From contig NZ_WOTO01000003.1 in the NCBI RefSeq assembly GCF_010993775.1, forward strand, positions 1 through 64,000: a stretch of 64,000 nucleotides of DNA, written 5' to 3'. The notes under the pieces are model-generated. The model saw nothing but the letters and a program-made list of their open reading frames with translations. It ran no database searches and was not told the DNA's origin. Of the stretch, positions 1 to 9,648 are shown one piece after another. The translations under genes were made by a program, and so were the position numbers. The number at the start of each line of letters is the position of its first letter. Positions within the stretch are counted from its first letter, which is position 1. The stretch is from Fodinicola feengrottensis (lineage in GTDB: Bacteria; Actinomycetota; Actinomycetes; Mycobacteriales; HKI-0501).

Positions 1-1167
1 AGACGGGCGAACGGTCTGCTGAACCAGATGACCAAGGCTGTGCCCCTTTTGATCGACGTTGCAGGTCGAGATGAGCGACCACCTGGGCTATGAGCACGGC
101 GCGCCGGAGGGACGCGGGTCCGGCAACTCCCGGAACGGGCTAACCCGCAAGACCGTGTCCACGCTCAGCGGCCCGGTCCAGATCGAGGTGCCGCGGGACC
201 GGAACGGGACGTTCGAGCCCACGATCGTACCCAAACGTGCCCGTCGTTTGGGGAATATCGATGACATGATCCTGTCTTTGTACTCGCGAGGAATGACAAC
301 TCGTGACATCGAGGCGCATTTACTTGAAATATATGGAGTAAACGCGTCCCGGGAGTTGATCTCGAACATCACCGACGTGGTCGTCGACGAGATCAAGCTG
401 TGGCAGTCACGGCCGCTGGACGAGGTCTACCCGATCCTCTACATCGACGGGATCCGGGTCCGAATCAAGGACAACGGCGTGGTCACCACCAAGGTCGCGT
501 GGCCCTGGCCATCGGACGGTGGACGTGGACGGCCGCAAACACTCCCTCGGATGCTGGATCCAGGACACCGAGGGAGCCAAGTTCTGGGCCAAGGTCCTGA
601 CGGACTTGCGCAACCGCGGCGTGCGGGACATCCTCATCGCGTGCTGCGACGGGCTGACCGGGCTCCCGGACGCGATCCGCTCAATCTTCCCTGACACCGT
701 AGTGCAAACCTGCGTCGTGCACGTCATCCGCAACGCCATGCGGTTCGTGTCCTACAAGGACCGCAAACCACTGGCCGCGTCGATGCGCGAGATCTATACC
801 GCGCCCACCCTGGAGGCCGCCGAGCTCGCCCGCGACGCGTTCGCCAAGACCCACGGCAAACAATACCCCGGAGCCGTCGACGTGTGGAACAACGCCTGGA
901 ACGACTTCACCCCCTTCCTGGACTACCCCGCAGAACTCCGGAAAATTGTCTACACCACCAACCAAATCGAATCCATCAACTTCCAACTCCGCAAAATCAC
1001 CAAACCGCGGACACTTCCCCGACAAAGACGCAGCCATGAAACTCATCTACCTCGGACTACGCAACATCTCCACCCAACGCGGCGGAGCCTCAGGAACAGG
1101 CACCTGGGGCTGGAAAATAGCACTCAACACCCTCACCCAACTATTCCCCGGCCGCCTAACATTCTGA
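1..1167 (+). pseudogene. IS256 (Mutator) family transposase, 5'-cut and frame-disrupted
   Basis: Transposase of an IS256-type element, which moves DNA with an RNase H-fold DDE catalytic domain. The open frame from base 59 reads MQVEMSDHLGYEHG, typical of the IS256 N-terminal region. The first catalytic Asp is in YIDGIRV (near 445) and the second in ACCDGLTG (near 645). The frame changes near 510 and gives VDGRKHSLGCWI. The Glu is in TTNQIESINFQLRK (near 970). A further shift near 1005 leads to the end GRLTF-stop. Bases 1-45 read ANGLLNQMTKAV in another frame, so there is also a shift near 50, and the N-terminus lies outside the window. The family is certain. It is uncertain whether the shifts are real decay or assembly indels, since many neighbouring genes show the same pattern. 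Confidence 0.85.
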
Positions 1168-1189
1168 TATAATAAGACAAGTAAGCCAA

Positions 1190-1574
1190 TCACCTCCGGC
1201 TTACACAGAAATCGTGACAGGCTCCACGCTCTAGCGCCCGATACTCAACTGCTTGCTTCCTACGAAGCGGTAATGAAGCCCATTCGTACCCACGTGGGTG
1301 CCACTGTGAAAATCGGACCTGATTCGGGGCCTCGTCGGGCGAAGTACACCACCGCACCGGTCTTCTTCGCGGCCGCGACAGGTTCGCGCCGTATGCACGC
1401 ACGCACCCCAGGCGTTGGGCGATGACCCACGTTGGCTCACCGCCCGCAGCCGCCAGCACAATCAGCGCGCCCAACCGGTCCCGATGCTCAGCCCGCTCCG
1501 ATCGGGCCCCGCGCACTCAGAATGTTCTGCTCGGCCTCAGACAGGAGGATCACATACGGACTGGACATCGACAT
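1190..1574 (-). pseudogene. IS630-family transposase relic
   Basis: From an ATG at 1574 the minus strand reads MSMSSPYVILLSEAEQNILS, then LGALIVLAAAGGEPTWVIAQRL. This matches the N-terminal helix-turn-helix of IS630-type transposases (LSEAE...RARIVLAAAEG...IAxRL). It then jumps within about 20 residues to a segment resembling the DDE-core part (a VYF-DEA-like and F-S-W-H-like stretch, bases 1275-1345), so the middle of the protein is missing. The DDE-like segment is recognisably related to the one near 21,380 on the plus strand. This is a degenerate, internally deleted copy with no function expected. Confidence 0.55.
1198..1226. repeat. probable right terminal repeat of the IS256-type element
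   Basis: Just downstream of the transposase stop lies a stretch with ggcttacacagaaatcgtga followed by caggctcc, the kind of sequence found at IS256-type ends. The partner end is outside the window, so it cannot be paired. Confidence 0.35.
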
Positions 1575-1692
1575 GATGATCTTGTGCCGGACACCAGCCA
1601 AGATCAGCGACACGACACGCCGCCAAACAGCCGGATCCGGTCACCATCTCGTCATCTATTCGCACACCCGGCGGCGATTGGATCGAGCCGGC

Positions 1693-2036
1693 ATGATGAA
1701 CCTCGTGGTGAAATACCCCGACTCGACCAAAGCATCCCTGCACTGGCGCCTGACCGACCGAGCACGACAACGGTGGCCTGAGATAACGAAAATCGTCGTA
1801 CGCCACGCGCGAACTTCAGCTACATCGACGCCACCCTGTCCGACGGCAGCACCCAGAAACTGTGCCGCCTGCGTTACACCGGCTCCGCACACCGATGGGG
1901 CTTCGCCATCTACCGAGCCAGTCACGACGACTACACAGACTCCCTGTTCCCCACCGGCATACCCACCGGCACCTGCGAAGACGCCCTCGACACCGCCTGC
2001 GGCCTCTACCTCAACGACCCCACCGCCTGGACCTAA
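1693..2036 (+). CDS. conserved actinobacterial protein of unknown function (one frameshift)
   Basis: The C-terminal frame reads NFSYIDATLSDG, LCRLRYTGSAHRWGFAIYRA and CGLYLNDPTAWT-stop. This is a pattern I recognise from small actinobacterial hypothetical proteins often found in accessory regions. The upstream frame supplies RLTDRARQRWPEITKIVVRH, which would join it if one base is corrected near 1810. The reconstructed product is about 115 residues, with no signal peptide or membrane segment. ATG codons at 1693 and 1696 are the likeliest starts. Function is unknown. It lies between two transposase relics and the SARP gene. Confidence 0.5.
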
Positions 2037-2051
2037 TCCCCGCCTTAGTAG

Positions 2052-2878
2052 TTACCGGAACCTCGAGTTCGCGAACGGGACGGGCCGCCCGCGGGCGGCC
2101 GTGCTCGTCGGCCAGCAAGTCGGCCGATGGGCACGGTCGCGCGGTAGCAATGTTGGGTCGCCCCGCAGAATCGCCAGCTCCAACCGCTGCAAGCTGGGGC
2201 CGGGCTCGATCCCGAGCTCGTCGACCAGCCGCCGTCGTACGGTCCGGTAGAGGTCCAGCGCCTCCGCCGCACGGCCAGCGGCGTACAACGCGGTCATCAA
2301 CTGCCCACAGAGCCGTTCCCGGCCCGGATACCGACGGACGTGGACCGTGAGGTCGGCGATCACGCTCGCGTGTTCACCTCGCTCGATCCGGGCATCGAGG
2401 AAATCCTCCACGGCACCCAGATAAACCTCATCCCAGTTGGTGGCGACGACCTCGCGGATCGGCACCTCGCCGAGGTCCGACAGTGGTGATCCGCGCCGTA
2501 AACGCCAGTGCCGCGCGCGAAAAGGTCGGCCGATCGCGCCGCGCGGGCCCGCGCGATCATCGCCGCGAATCGATGGGTGTCCAGCTGCTCAGGGGAGATC
2601 GCGAGCTGGTAACCGTCGGACACCTGCCGAAGAACCGGTTCCGGCAGGAGGGCGCGGGCCCGCCGGACATAGTTGCGGATGGTCGCCGGCGCGGTCTTTG
2701 GCGCCGCACCCGCCCACAGCTGTGCGGCGATCGTCGTCAGTGACACCGACGAGCCGGCTTGGTCGAGAAGACAGGCCAGCAGGGCACGTTGCATTCGGGC
2801 GGGGACCACGACCAGCTCGCCCCGGTGCCGAACCTCCAGCGGGCCGAGCAACGAGAACGTGATGCCATCGGTGGCCAT
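2052..2878 (-). CDS. SARP-family transcriptional activator (OmpR-type DNA binding plus BTAD), one frameshift
   Basis: Pathway-type activator of the Streptomyces antibiotic regulatory protein family, which binds direct repeats through an OmpR-like winged helix. From ATG 2878 the protein begins with FSLLGPLEVRHRGELVVV, continues through the winged helix (LLACLLDQAG...IRNYVRRAR...DGYQLAI) and then breaks near 2500. The next frame gives RGSPLSDLGEVPIRE and a complete BTAD, with VIADLTVHVRRYPGRERL and LYRTVRRRLVDELGIEPGP. At about 275 residues it is a small SARP without an NB-ARC domain. It lies tail to head with the secreted glycosidase at 3051-3977. Its target genes cannot be named from the sequence. 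Confidence 0.8.
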
Positions 2879-3016
2879 CCGGACTCAACGCCGGTACGAG
2901 GTGGCCGGCACGCCAGGAACGTTGCTCCGCATGTCCGTCTCCCTGAGGGCTGGTACGCGCCGATGTCCCGCTTTTTGCGGGTAAGAACGATCAGCAACGT
3001 TTGTCCAGCCCGGGAT

Positions 3017-3030
3017 GGGACATGTCCCAC
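3017..3030. promoter_or_regulatory. perfect 14-bp palindrome between the SARP gene and the Endo H-like gene
   Basis: TGGGACATGTCCCA is a perfect palindrome in the short gap between the glycosidase stop and the SARP start. A second small hairpin (CCCGC-TTTTT-GCGGG) lies at 2967-2981. Either could be an operator for the SARP gene or part of a terminator. The role is inferred. Confidence 0.35.
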
Positions 3031-3050
3031 GGACGCGGTACTCAGGAGTC

Positions 3051-3977
3051 CTAACCCGAATAGACGGCGTCGCTGCCGTACAGCGGATTCGTGAAGGCGG
3101 AGATGTACTGGTGCATGTCCGACCCGGTGAGGTTGTACGTGAGATAGACGCCGTATCCCTCGCTGACCGTCCGCTGCGCGAGGCTCGCGCGGCGGTGCCC
3201 GAGAGTCTGTGTCGGTCAGGCTCACGGCCGCGGGCGACAGCTTGCTTTTGGACGACGGCCCTGGCGGCACGGACCACGTCCCGTACCAGGGATTCCACGC
3301 GTAGTCGAAGCTGTTGGCGATGCTCACGCCGCCGTAGCTCAGTCGCGACGAAGACGGGCCGATGCCGTAGAACGTGATGAGTTTGCTGGGCATGTTGGCA
3401 CGCAACGCCGACACGAGATAGACGAACGAGCTGGCGTTGGGCTGCCCGGTGCCGTTGACTCCGTAATCCGCGTACTCGTCGTCGAAGTCGATGCCGTCCA
3501 GCCCCGTATTGGCTGGCTGACCGCCTGGGAAAGTTGGTTGGCAAACGCGGTCGCCGCGGCTTGCGACGGGAAATTGGCGAACCCGGCGCCTTGGTGGTTG
3601 CCCAGCACGGACAGCAGGACCTTGATGCCCTTCTGCTGCAGCGGACGGACCTGGGTCGCGACATTGTTGAGGACGTTCTGGACCTGACTGTTGAAGGACA
3701 AGTACGCGTTGGAGCCGTCGTAGTTGATGTTCGCCGCGAAGATCACGGCGAGATCGAACACCGGCGCGCCGCCCTGGGCGAGCGTGTATTTGCCGACGTT
3801 GGTCATGCTCTGGTCGTTCACCTCGACGTAGACGACCGAGACGGGGCCGGTCTTCGCGGGACGGCACGCGGCGGCGGTGGCCGCTGCCGGCCACATCGCG
3901 GCGGCGGTCGCGGCCACCACCGCCACCGCGGTCAGCGCCGACACCAGTCTGCTTCCTCGACGGAACGTTCGCCTCAT
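3051..3977 (-). CDS. secreted Endo H-like endo-beta-N-acetylglucosaminidase (GH18), frameshifted
   Basis: Extracellular enzyme expected to cut the chitobiose core of high-mannose N-glycans. From ATG 3977 (GAGGAG ribosome site) there is a signal peptide MRRTFRRG...VSALTAVAVVAAT...ATA. The mature part follows Streptomyces Endo H very closely: VYVEVNDQSM, NVGKYTLAQGG, FDLAVIFAANINYDG, VLLSVLGNHQGAGFANFPSQ. The GH18 catalytic signature appears as LDGIDFDDEYADYG (DxxDxE) near 3480-3505. It continues through ANSFDYAWNPWYGTW and, after a shift near 3200, GYGVYLTYNLTGSD to the stop. Frames change near 3525 and 3200. Total length is about 308 residues, as expected for Endo H. Homology is very strong, so I treat the shifts as probable assembly indels. 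Confidence 0.87.
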
Positions 3978-4110
3978 CGATGGTCTCCTCGTCTCGGCGC
4001 TCGAATGGACCTGGCTATACCGGTTCATGACACGGAACTGGAGGCAACCACCGTCAGCAGTCCGGGAACGATCTCGTCGAGGGCAAACCCGAAATAAATC
4101 GGTATAGCAC

Positions 4111-4139
4111 ATAATCGGCCGCTGTCGATCGGCTGTCAA
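4111..4139 (-). promoter_or_regulatory. candidate sigma-70-type promoter for the Endo H-like gene
   Basis: On the minus strand TTGACA (4139-4134) is followed after 17 bases by GATTAT (4116-4111), a plausible -35/-10 pair about 135 bases upstream of the glycosidase start. An inverted repeat of 9-bp arms, GCTATACCG at 4014-4022 and CGGTATAGC at 4100-4108, overlaps the leader and could bind a sugar-responsive regulator. This is inference only. Confidence 0.4.
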
Positions 4140-4234
4140 GAGTGCGAAACACTATGAGATCCCAGCCCACTTGAGCCTGAAGCCAGCCGCGATCCACTCG
4201 TTCGGCAGCGTGAAGAAAGGCCTGTTTGGTGTGT

Positions 4235-5221
4235 TCAGATGGTCGGGACCGGCTCGAAGAACCGTCGCGGGTTCGCCACCAGCATGGTGGTGATGTCCTG
4301 CTCGCTGACGCCACGCTCGCGCAGGGCCGGCAGCACGTCACGGGTGATGTGCAGGTAGTGCCAGTTCGGGACCACCACCGGAATCTGCTGCTGGGGCAGC
4401 CAGTCCATATAGCAGGCCGCGTCGTGCGACAGCACCATGCTGCTCGCGTACCCGCGCTCGCACAGCGCGACCACCGTGCCGACCCGCTGATCGAACGGCA
4501 GCAGCAGGTCGAGGTCGAGCCCGAACCGGTCCATGCCCAGCAGCGAGCCCCGGTCGGCGACCTCGGTGAGGTAGCCCAGGTCGGCGGTGTCACCGCAGTG
4601 CCCGATCAGGACCCGGCGCAGGTCCACGCCCTCCTCGGCGAAGATGTCCTGCTGCTTGAGGCCCGTACGCGACACGGCGTGCGAGTGCGTCATGATCGGC
4701 GCACTCGTACGCAGCTGTGCCTTCGCCACCGCGCGCAGCACCCGCTCGACACCCGGAGTGACTCCGGGTTCGTCGGTCGCGCACTTCAGGAACGCCGCCT
4801 TTACCCCGGTGTCGGCGATGCCCTCGACGATGTCACCAACGAACAGGTCCACCAGCGCGTCTTCGCCGCCCATCACGCCACCGGGCCGGAACGTCAGGTA
4901 GTGCGGCACGTCGTTGTACGTGTAGAGGCCGGTGGCGACGACGATGTTGATGCCGGTGTCCGCCGCGATCCGCTGGATACGGGGGATGTAGCGGCCCAGG
5001 CCAATCACGGTCGGGTCGACGACGATGGTGTCGATCCCGGCGGCGGCGAGCTCGTTGAGCTTGCGGATCGCCTCCGGGATCTGCTCCTGCTCACGGAAGC
5101 CGTCGTCGTCGGGGTAGTTGGCGACAAACTCCGGGCTGAGCACGAAGATGTGCTCGTGCATCAGCACCCGGCCCAGGTCAGCGGTGTCCAACGGACCGCG
5201 AACCGTTTCCACCGTCGTCAT
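4235..5221 (-). CDS. phosphotriesterase-family metal-dependent hydrolase
   Basis: An intact 329-residue protein of the phosphotriesterase/lactonase-like amidohydrolase family. Visible metal-site elements are HEH (VLMHEHIF, near residue 22), the carboxylated-lysine region AAFLKCATDE, the two later histidines in IMTHSHA and LIGHCGDT, and the terminal Asp in VLSHDAACYMDW. The family hydrolyses phosphotriesters or lactones; substrate cannot be assigned here. The ATG at 5221 is only 37 bases from the stop of the FAD dehydrogenase, so the two are probably one operon. The divergent-looking open frame on the other strand is a shadow of high GC codon bias. Confidence 0.85.
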   Translation of the reverse strand: MTTVETVRGPLDTADLGRVLMHEHIFVLSPEFVANYPDDDGFREQEQIPEAIRKLNELAAAGIDTIVVDPTVIGLGRYIPRIQRIAADTGINIVVATGLYTYNDVPHYLTFRPGGVMGGEDALVDLFVGDIVEGIADTGVKAAFLKCATDEPGVTPGVERVLRAVAKAQLRTSAPIMTHSHAVSRTGLKQQDIFAEEGVDLRRVLIGHCGDTADLGYLTEVADRGSLLGMDRFGLDLDLLLPFDQRVGTVVALCERGYASSMVLSHDAACYMDWLPQQQIPVVVPNWHYLHITRDVLPALRERGVSEQDITTMLVANPRRFFEPVPTI

Positions 5222-5258
5222 TGGCGCTCCTTGGTCTTCGTGGTGGGGTGCGGTGAGG

Positions 5259-6924
5259 TCAGGCCAGGGTTTTGGCCAGGGCCAGCCCGGCGGCACGGCC
5301 GGAGAAGATGCAGCCGCCGAGGAAGGTGCCTTCCAGCGCGTTGTAGCCGTGCACTCCGCCGCCACCGAATCCGGCGACCTCACCGGCGGCGTACAGGCCG
5401 GCGAACGGTTCGCCGTCTGGTCGCATGACCTGCGAGTCGAGGTTGGTCTGCAGGCCGCCGAGGGTCTTGCGGGTCAGGATGTTCAGCCGGACCGCGATCA
5501 GCGGGCCATGCGCCGGGGTCCAGGATGCGGTGCGGTTTGGCGTCTCGTACGAGCTTGTTGCCGAGGTAGCGGCGCGAGTTGCCGATTGCCATCAGCTGCA
5601 GGTCTTTTGAGTACGAGTTGCTGACCTCGCGGTCGCGCGCGACGATCTGCCGCTCCAGGTCGGCCAGGTCGAGCTGCGGGCCTCGCGCCAGTTTGTTCAT
5701 CCCGGTGACAAGCTCGGCCAGCGTATCGGCCACGACGAAGTCGACCCCGTGCTCCTTGAACGCCTCGACCGGTGCCGGCGCGCCCTTGCCACCCCGGCTG
5801 CGCAAGGCGGCCTTCAGGTCCTTGCCGGTGAGGTCGGGGTTCTGCTCGGAGCCCGAGAGCAGGAACTCCTTCTCGATGATGCTTTGGTCCAGGACGAACC
5901 AGGAGTAGTCGTAGCCAGTGGCCAGGATCGCCTTCACCGTCTGGTTGGTGTCGCAGCCCGGGAACAGCGGCACCGGCAGGCGCTTGCCGGTCGCATCGAA
6001 CCACAGCGACGACGGGCCGGGAATGATGCGGATCGCGTGGTGCGGCCAGATGGGGTTCCAGTTGTGGATGCCCTCCGGGTAGTGCCACATCCGGTCCCGG
6101 TTGACCAGCGCGCCGCCGGCGTTCTCGGTGATGGCGAGCATCCGTCCGTCCACATGGGCCGGTACGCCGGTGATCATGTATTCGGGGCAGGCGCCCAGCC
6201 GCTCGGTCGGCCAGTTCTTGCGGATGAGGTCGTGGTTGTGGCCGATACCGCCGGAGGTGACAACGACCGCCTTCGCCCGCAGCTCGAACTGCCCCACCGC
6301 CGTACGCGAGGACGCCTTGCCTCGTTCCAGGTCAGTGGGCTCCAGCACGGTGCCACTCACGCCGACCACCGCGTCGCCTTCGACGATCAGGTTGTCGACC
6401 TGGTGACGGAAGGCGAACCGCACCAACCCGCTCTTCTCGCCTTCGAGCACCGGCTCGGCGAAGATTCGTACCACCTCAGGGCCGGTGCCCCAGGTCAGAT
6501 GGAAGCGAGGCACCGAGTTACCGGGGCCGTCGGCGACACCAGTGCCGCGCTCGGCCCAGCCCACCACTGGCGCGGACCGAAGACCAAGGTCGTGCACGTA
6601 TTGATGCTTCTCCTGGACGGCGAAGCGTACGTACGCCTCCGCCCACTGCCGCGCCCAGAAGTCCTCGTCCTCGCGGTCGAACCCGGCCGAGGCCATCCAG
6701 TCCTGCCGGGCCAGCTCGTACGAGTCCTTGATGCCAAGGTGGCGCTGCTCCGGAGTGTCCACCATGAACAGACCGCCGAGTGACCAGAAGGCCTGAGCGC
6801 CGAGGTTGTTGCGGTTCTCCTGGTCCACGACCAGGACCCGGCGGCCGGCCTTGACCAGCTCGTGGGTCGCGACCAGGCCGGCAAGACCGGCGCCGACGAC
6901 GATCACCTCGGGCTCGAAAGTCAT
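5259..6924 (-). CDS. KstD-like FAD-binding dehydrogenase, one frameshift
   Basis: Flavoprotein of the fumarate reductase / 3-ketosteroid dehydrogenase superfamily, most like the roughly 550-residue actinobacterial FAD-binding dehydrogenases. It starts at ATG 6924 with the dinucleotide fold EVIVVGAGLAGLVATHELVKAG and E in VVDQEN. The conserved GGIGHN and MWHYPEGIHNWNP stretches follow. After a shift near 5505 the C-terminal FAD site reads GLYAAGEVAGFGGGGVHGYN and ALEGTFLGGCIFSGR. The last residues are AKTLA. It lies upstream of the phosphotriesterase-family gene in the same operon, next to a PucR regulator. Substrate is unknown; a ring or fatty-acyl dehydrogenation is possible. Confidence 0.82.
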
Positions 6925-7061
6925 TTCGGTTCTCGCTTTCGTATTAAAGAGTTTATTGCTCGGTAACGCCCTACCCGCGTCCACCATCCCGTTTGTCCGG
7001 GCCGCCCGGAAAGCCCAATCGTCGCCCCGGATGAGGACCTTCATCAGTCGGTGACAAACAT

Positions 7062-8283
7062 TCAGTGCCTCGCGGGCGTGAACGCTCCGGTCGAGGTCGG
7101 GTCCGCCCGAATGCGGGCCCGTTGCCAGGCGATGTCCAGCACCAACCGGTCCCAGGGGTGCTGCGGGTCCCGTCCGGTCAGCTCGTGGCAGCGGCGCAGG
7201 CGGTAGCGCAGGGTCTGCGGATGCAGGTGCAGCTCAGTGGCCGCGTCGGTGGCCGACCCGGTCGACAGGTAGGCCCCCAGCCCCTGCACCAAGTGGCGGT
7301 TGCCGGGCTCGTTGAGCTGCCCGAGCACCGCGGCCACCAACCGCCCTGGGTCGGCTGTCTCCTTACCGGCAAGAGTGCTCAGCACCACCGCGTCTCCCTC
7401 GTTCAGTACGGAGTGGATGGCGAAGGCGTACTCAGGGGCGGTGTCCAGGGCCCGCACCGCCAGCTCGTAACCGGCCGCGACCTGGGTGACTTGCTGCCGG
7501 GCCAGCACACAAACCCTGCCACGCGTACGAGCACACCGTGGATTCCACCGCACCGGCGACCCGCTCGGGCAGCAGCAGCACGGCATGCCGGCCACGCAGC
7601 GTCGCCAACAGGCCGGGGTCCTCGTCCGACAGAGTGAGGTCGCCGAGGAAGCTTTTCAGGGCATCGCTGTCCGCCAACGCCTTGCCGTCGACGGGCCGTG
7701 CCACCACCAGAAGCAGCCGCTGCGGCAACGTCAACCCGAGTTCCCGGCCGCGGTCGGCGACCACCCCGGCCGAACTCATCCGCCCGATCAACAGGTCGTC
7801 CAGCAGTTCCCTGCGAGCACGGCCACGATCGCCGGCCAGCCGTTGGGTGGCCGCGATGTGCCCGGACGTCATCGCTTCGGATATCTCGTCGCTGACGGTC
7901 AGCAGGACCCGGGTCAACGCCTGTACGTCCTGGATCTCCAGGCGGTCATGGCCCAGCTCCAGAACCTTGTCGGTCATCACCACGGCCGCGATCCGGTACG
8001 AGCGCAACACCGCCCGGAGCGGTCGACCGTCCTCGGCGCGAGCGCTGCCAATCGAGTGGAACCGGGCCAGGTCCTGGTCCGTGAGGCTCCGATCCTGTGC
8101 CCACGCCTCCAGTACGCACAGCACGGCCCACGAGCTGATCGCCGCCACGTCCCGCCGCTGGTCGTCCTGCAGCTGCTGGTAGGCGGGGATGGCCGCCCGC
8201 ACCGTGGCGCTCATCGCGGCGACCACCTCGGTCAGCCGTACCCGGACCGCCTCCACCACCGCGCGGCGCTGCTCAAACACCAC
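7062..8283 (-). CDS. PucR/CdaR-type transcriptional regulator, one frameshift
   Basis: Regulator with an N-terminal sensory part (FEQRRAVVEAVRVRLTEVV...), a degenerate middle domain and the PucR C-terminal helix-turn-helix. The last appears as GLGAYLSTGSATDAATELHL and HPQTLRYRLRRCHELTG, followed by DIAWQRARI, all diagnostic of the family. A frame change occurs near 7520. GTG 8283 is chosen because GGAGAGG lies about 8 bases upstream; the frame stays open further upstream without a better start. It is divergent from the TetR gene and sits beside the FAD dehydrogenase/phosphotriesterase operon, which it may control. Confidence 0.75.
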
Positions 8284-8450
8284 CCGACCCGTCCTCTCCG
8301 CGGTTGTCAGGTGATCAAACTCGCGACGACACCGTCCCGCAACGTCAGATCCGATAATGGCGGTGCACCCTCGCGGGCCACTCGTCAGCACGGCGCTCAA
8401 CCGGGACTTCAGCGCCGGATGAGGTAAATTGGGCACTCGATTTACCAACC

Positions 8451-8470
8451 GAATCGATCGATCGATCGGG
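8451..8470. promoter_or_regulatory. ATCG-repeat operator-like site A (TetR/PucR intergenic)
   Basis: Four tandem ATCG units at 8453-8468, flanked GA...GG, lie 52 bases before the TetR start. The repeat is self-complementary, so it can bind a dimer or two dimers. Near-identical blocks occur at 10822-10846, 10897-10920 and 19955-19980, each in a promoter. See the finding on the shared regulon. Confidence 0.6.
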
Positions 8471-8521
8471 AGCCCATCCGGTTCCGGTGAGGAGCGCGGC
8501 CATCGCAGGCGGCAGACGACG

Positions 8522-9190
8522 GTGCCGGAAGCGGCACCGGCGACCACCGAGGAGCAGATCGTCCGGGCCGCGGTACGGCTGTTCGCCGAGCGGGGTTTTC
8601 ACGCCACCGGCATCCGGCAGCTCGCCGAGCAGGCCGGAATCAACTCCTCGACGCTTTACCACTACATGGGAACGAAGGAGGACCTGCTGTTTCGGATCGT
8701 GCAGGACAGCTCGAAGCGGCTGATCGAGGCTGCTCGCCAGCTGACCGCGCGCGAGCTCGATCCGCCGGCCGCGATCTGCGGTCTGGTGCAGATCCACGTG
8801 TGGTCGCACGCCACCTACTCGGCCGAGACCGACCCGTCGTCGACAACGAGCTGCGCGCGCTCGACAAGCCCCGGCGCGAGGCGGCCGTACGGCTGCGTGA
8901 CCGGTACGAGGCATTCTGGTCGAAGACCGTCGAGGCTGGCTGTGCGCGCGGCGATTTCCGCGTACCCGACCGTCGGATCGCGCGTTTGGGCATCCTGCAA
9001 ATGTGTTCCGGTGTTGCGCAGTGGTATTCGCCGTCCGGAAAGCTGTCGCTCCGCGACCTGGTCGCGGCGCACGCGCAGATGGTTGGGGGGGGCGCTCGGC
9101 GCATCCCGCGACCGCGACCAGGTGCGGACGTTGTTGTTGTTGGAGGCCGACGCGCAGCCCATCGCCGACCGAGTGTGGAGCCAGCCATGA
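8522..9190 (+). CDS. TetR-family transcriptional regulator (two compensating frameshifts)
   Basis: The N-terminal DNA-binding domain is clear: TTEEQIVRAAVRLFAERGFH, ATGIRQLAEQAGINSSTLYH and YMGTKEDLLFRIV. The middle region reads in a second frame (VVDNELRALDKPRREAAVRL...FRVPDRRIARLGILQMCSG). The first frame returns for the end (GALGASRDRDQ...LLLEADAQPI...). The second change falls in a run of eight G at 9085-9092, and removing one G restores the frame, pointing to an assembly indel. Start GTG 8522 is preceded by GGCGG. It is the likely binder of the ATCG-repeat sites and overlaps the GNAT gene by an ATGA junction. Confidence 0.82.
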   Translation: MPEAAPATTEEQIVRAAVRLFAERGFHATGIRQLAEQAGINSSTLYHYMGTKEDLLFRIVQDSSKRLIEAARQLTARELDPPAAICGLVQIHVWSHATYSAETDPSSTTSCARSTSPGARRPYGCVTGTRHSGRRPSRLAVRAAISAYPTVGSRVWASCKCVPVLRSGIRRPESCRSATWSRRTRRWLGGALGASRDRDQVRTLLLLEADAQPIADRVWSQP

Positions 9191-9648
9191 CCGTGACGCT
9201 TCGTTCCGCGCAGGAGCGGGATCTGCCGGTGATCCGCCGGATGCTGGCCGACCACGCCGCGTCCGAGGCCGGGTTGGACGTGCCGGCTGGCCGGACCGAG
9301 CTGGCCGAGGCGCTGTTCGGCCAGGCGGCGCACGTGCACGTTGTCGTCGCTGTGGCCAGTGGTGATGACGACGACCGGGTGGTCGGCATGGCGGTGTGGT
9401 ATCGCACGTTTTCGTCCTGGGCGATGGCCAGCGGCATTTGGCTGGAGGACCTGTACGTCGACGACGAGTTCCGCGGCGCGGGGGTCGGCCGGCTGCTGAT
9501 GGGCCATCTGCGCGAGCGTACGACGACCGGTCGCATCGAGTGGGACGTGACCGTCGGGAACACCGGCGCCGAGCGGTTCTATGCCTCGCTCGGCGCCAGT
9601 CCGGTGCCGGAGATCAACCGCTACCGGCTACCGGCCGTTCCTGAGTAG
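9187..9648 (+). CDS. GNAT-family N-acetyltransferase
   Basis: An intact 153-residue acetyl-CoA-dependent acyltransferase. It begins TVTLRSAQERDLPVIRRML and carries the acetyl-CoA loop motif in LYVDDEFRGAGVGRLLM (R/Q-x-x-G-x-G/A type), then NTGAERFYASLGA. The ATG at 9187 overlaps the TetR stop, so it is translationally coupled to the regulator. Its 3' end overlaps the convergent serine hydrolase by 21 bases. The acceptor (amine, peptide or amino-amide) is unknown. Confidence 0.87.
   Translation: MTVTLRSAQERDLPVIRRMLADHAASEAGLDVPAGRTELAEALFGQAAHVHVVVAVASGDDDDRVVGMAVWYRTFSSWAMASGIWLEDLYVDDEFRGAGVGRLLMGHLRERTTTGRIEWDVTVGNTGAERFYASLGASPVPEINRYRLPAVPE

Noticed and set aside
4226..5428. Long plus-strand open frame of 400 codons
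   Set aside because: Antisense to the intact phosphotriesterase-family gene; no protein-like motifs, explained by high GC codon bias.
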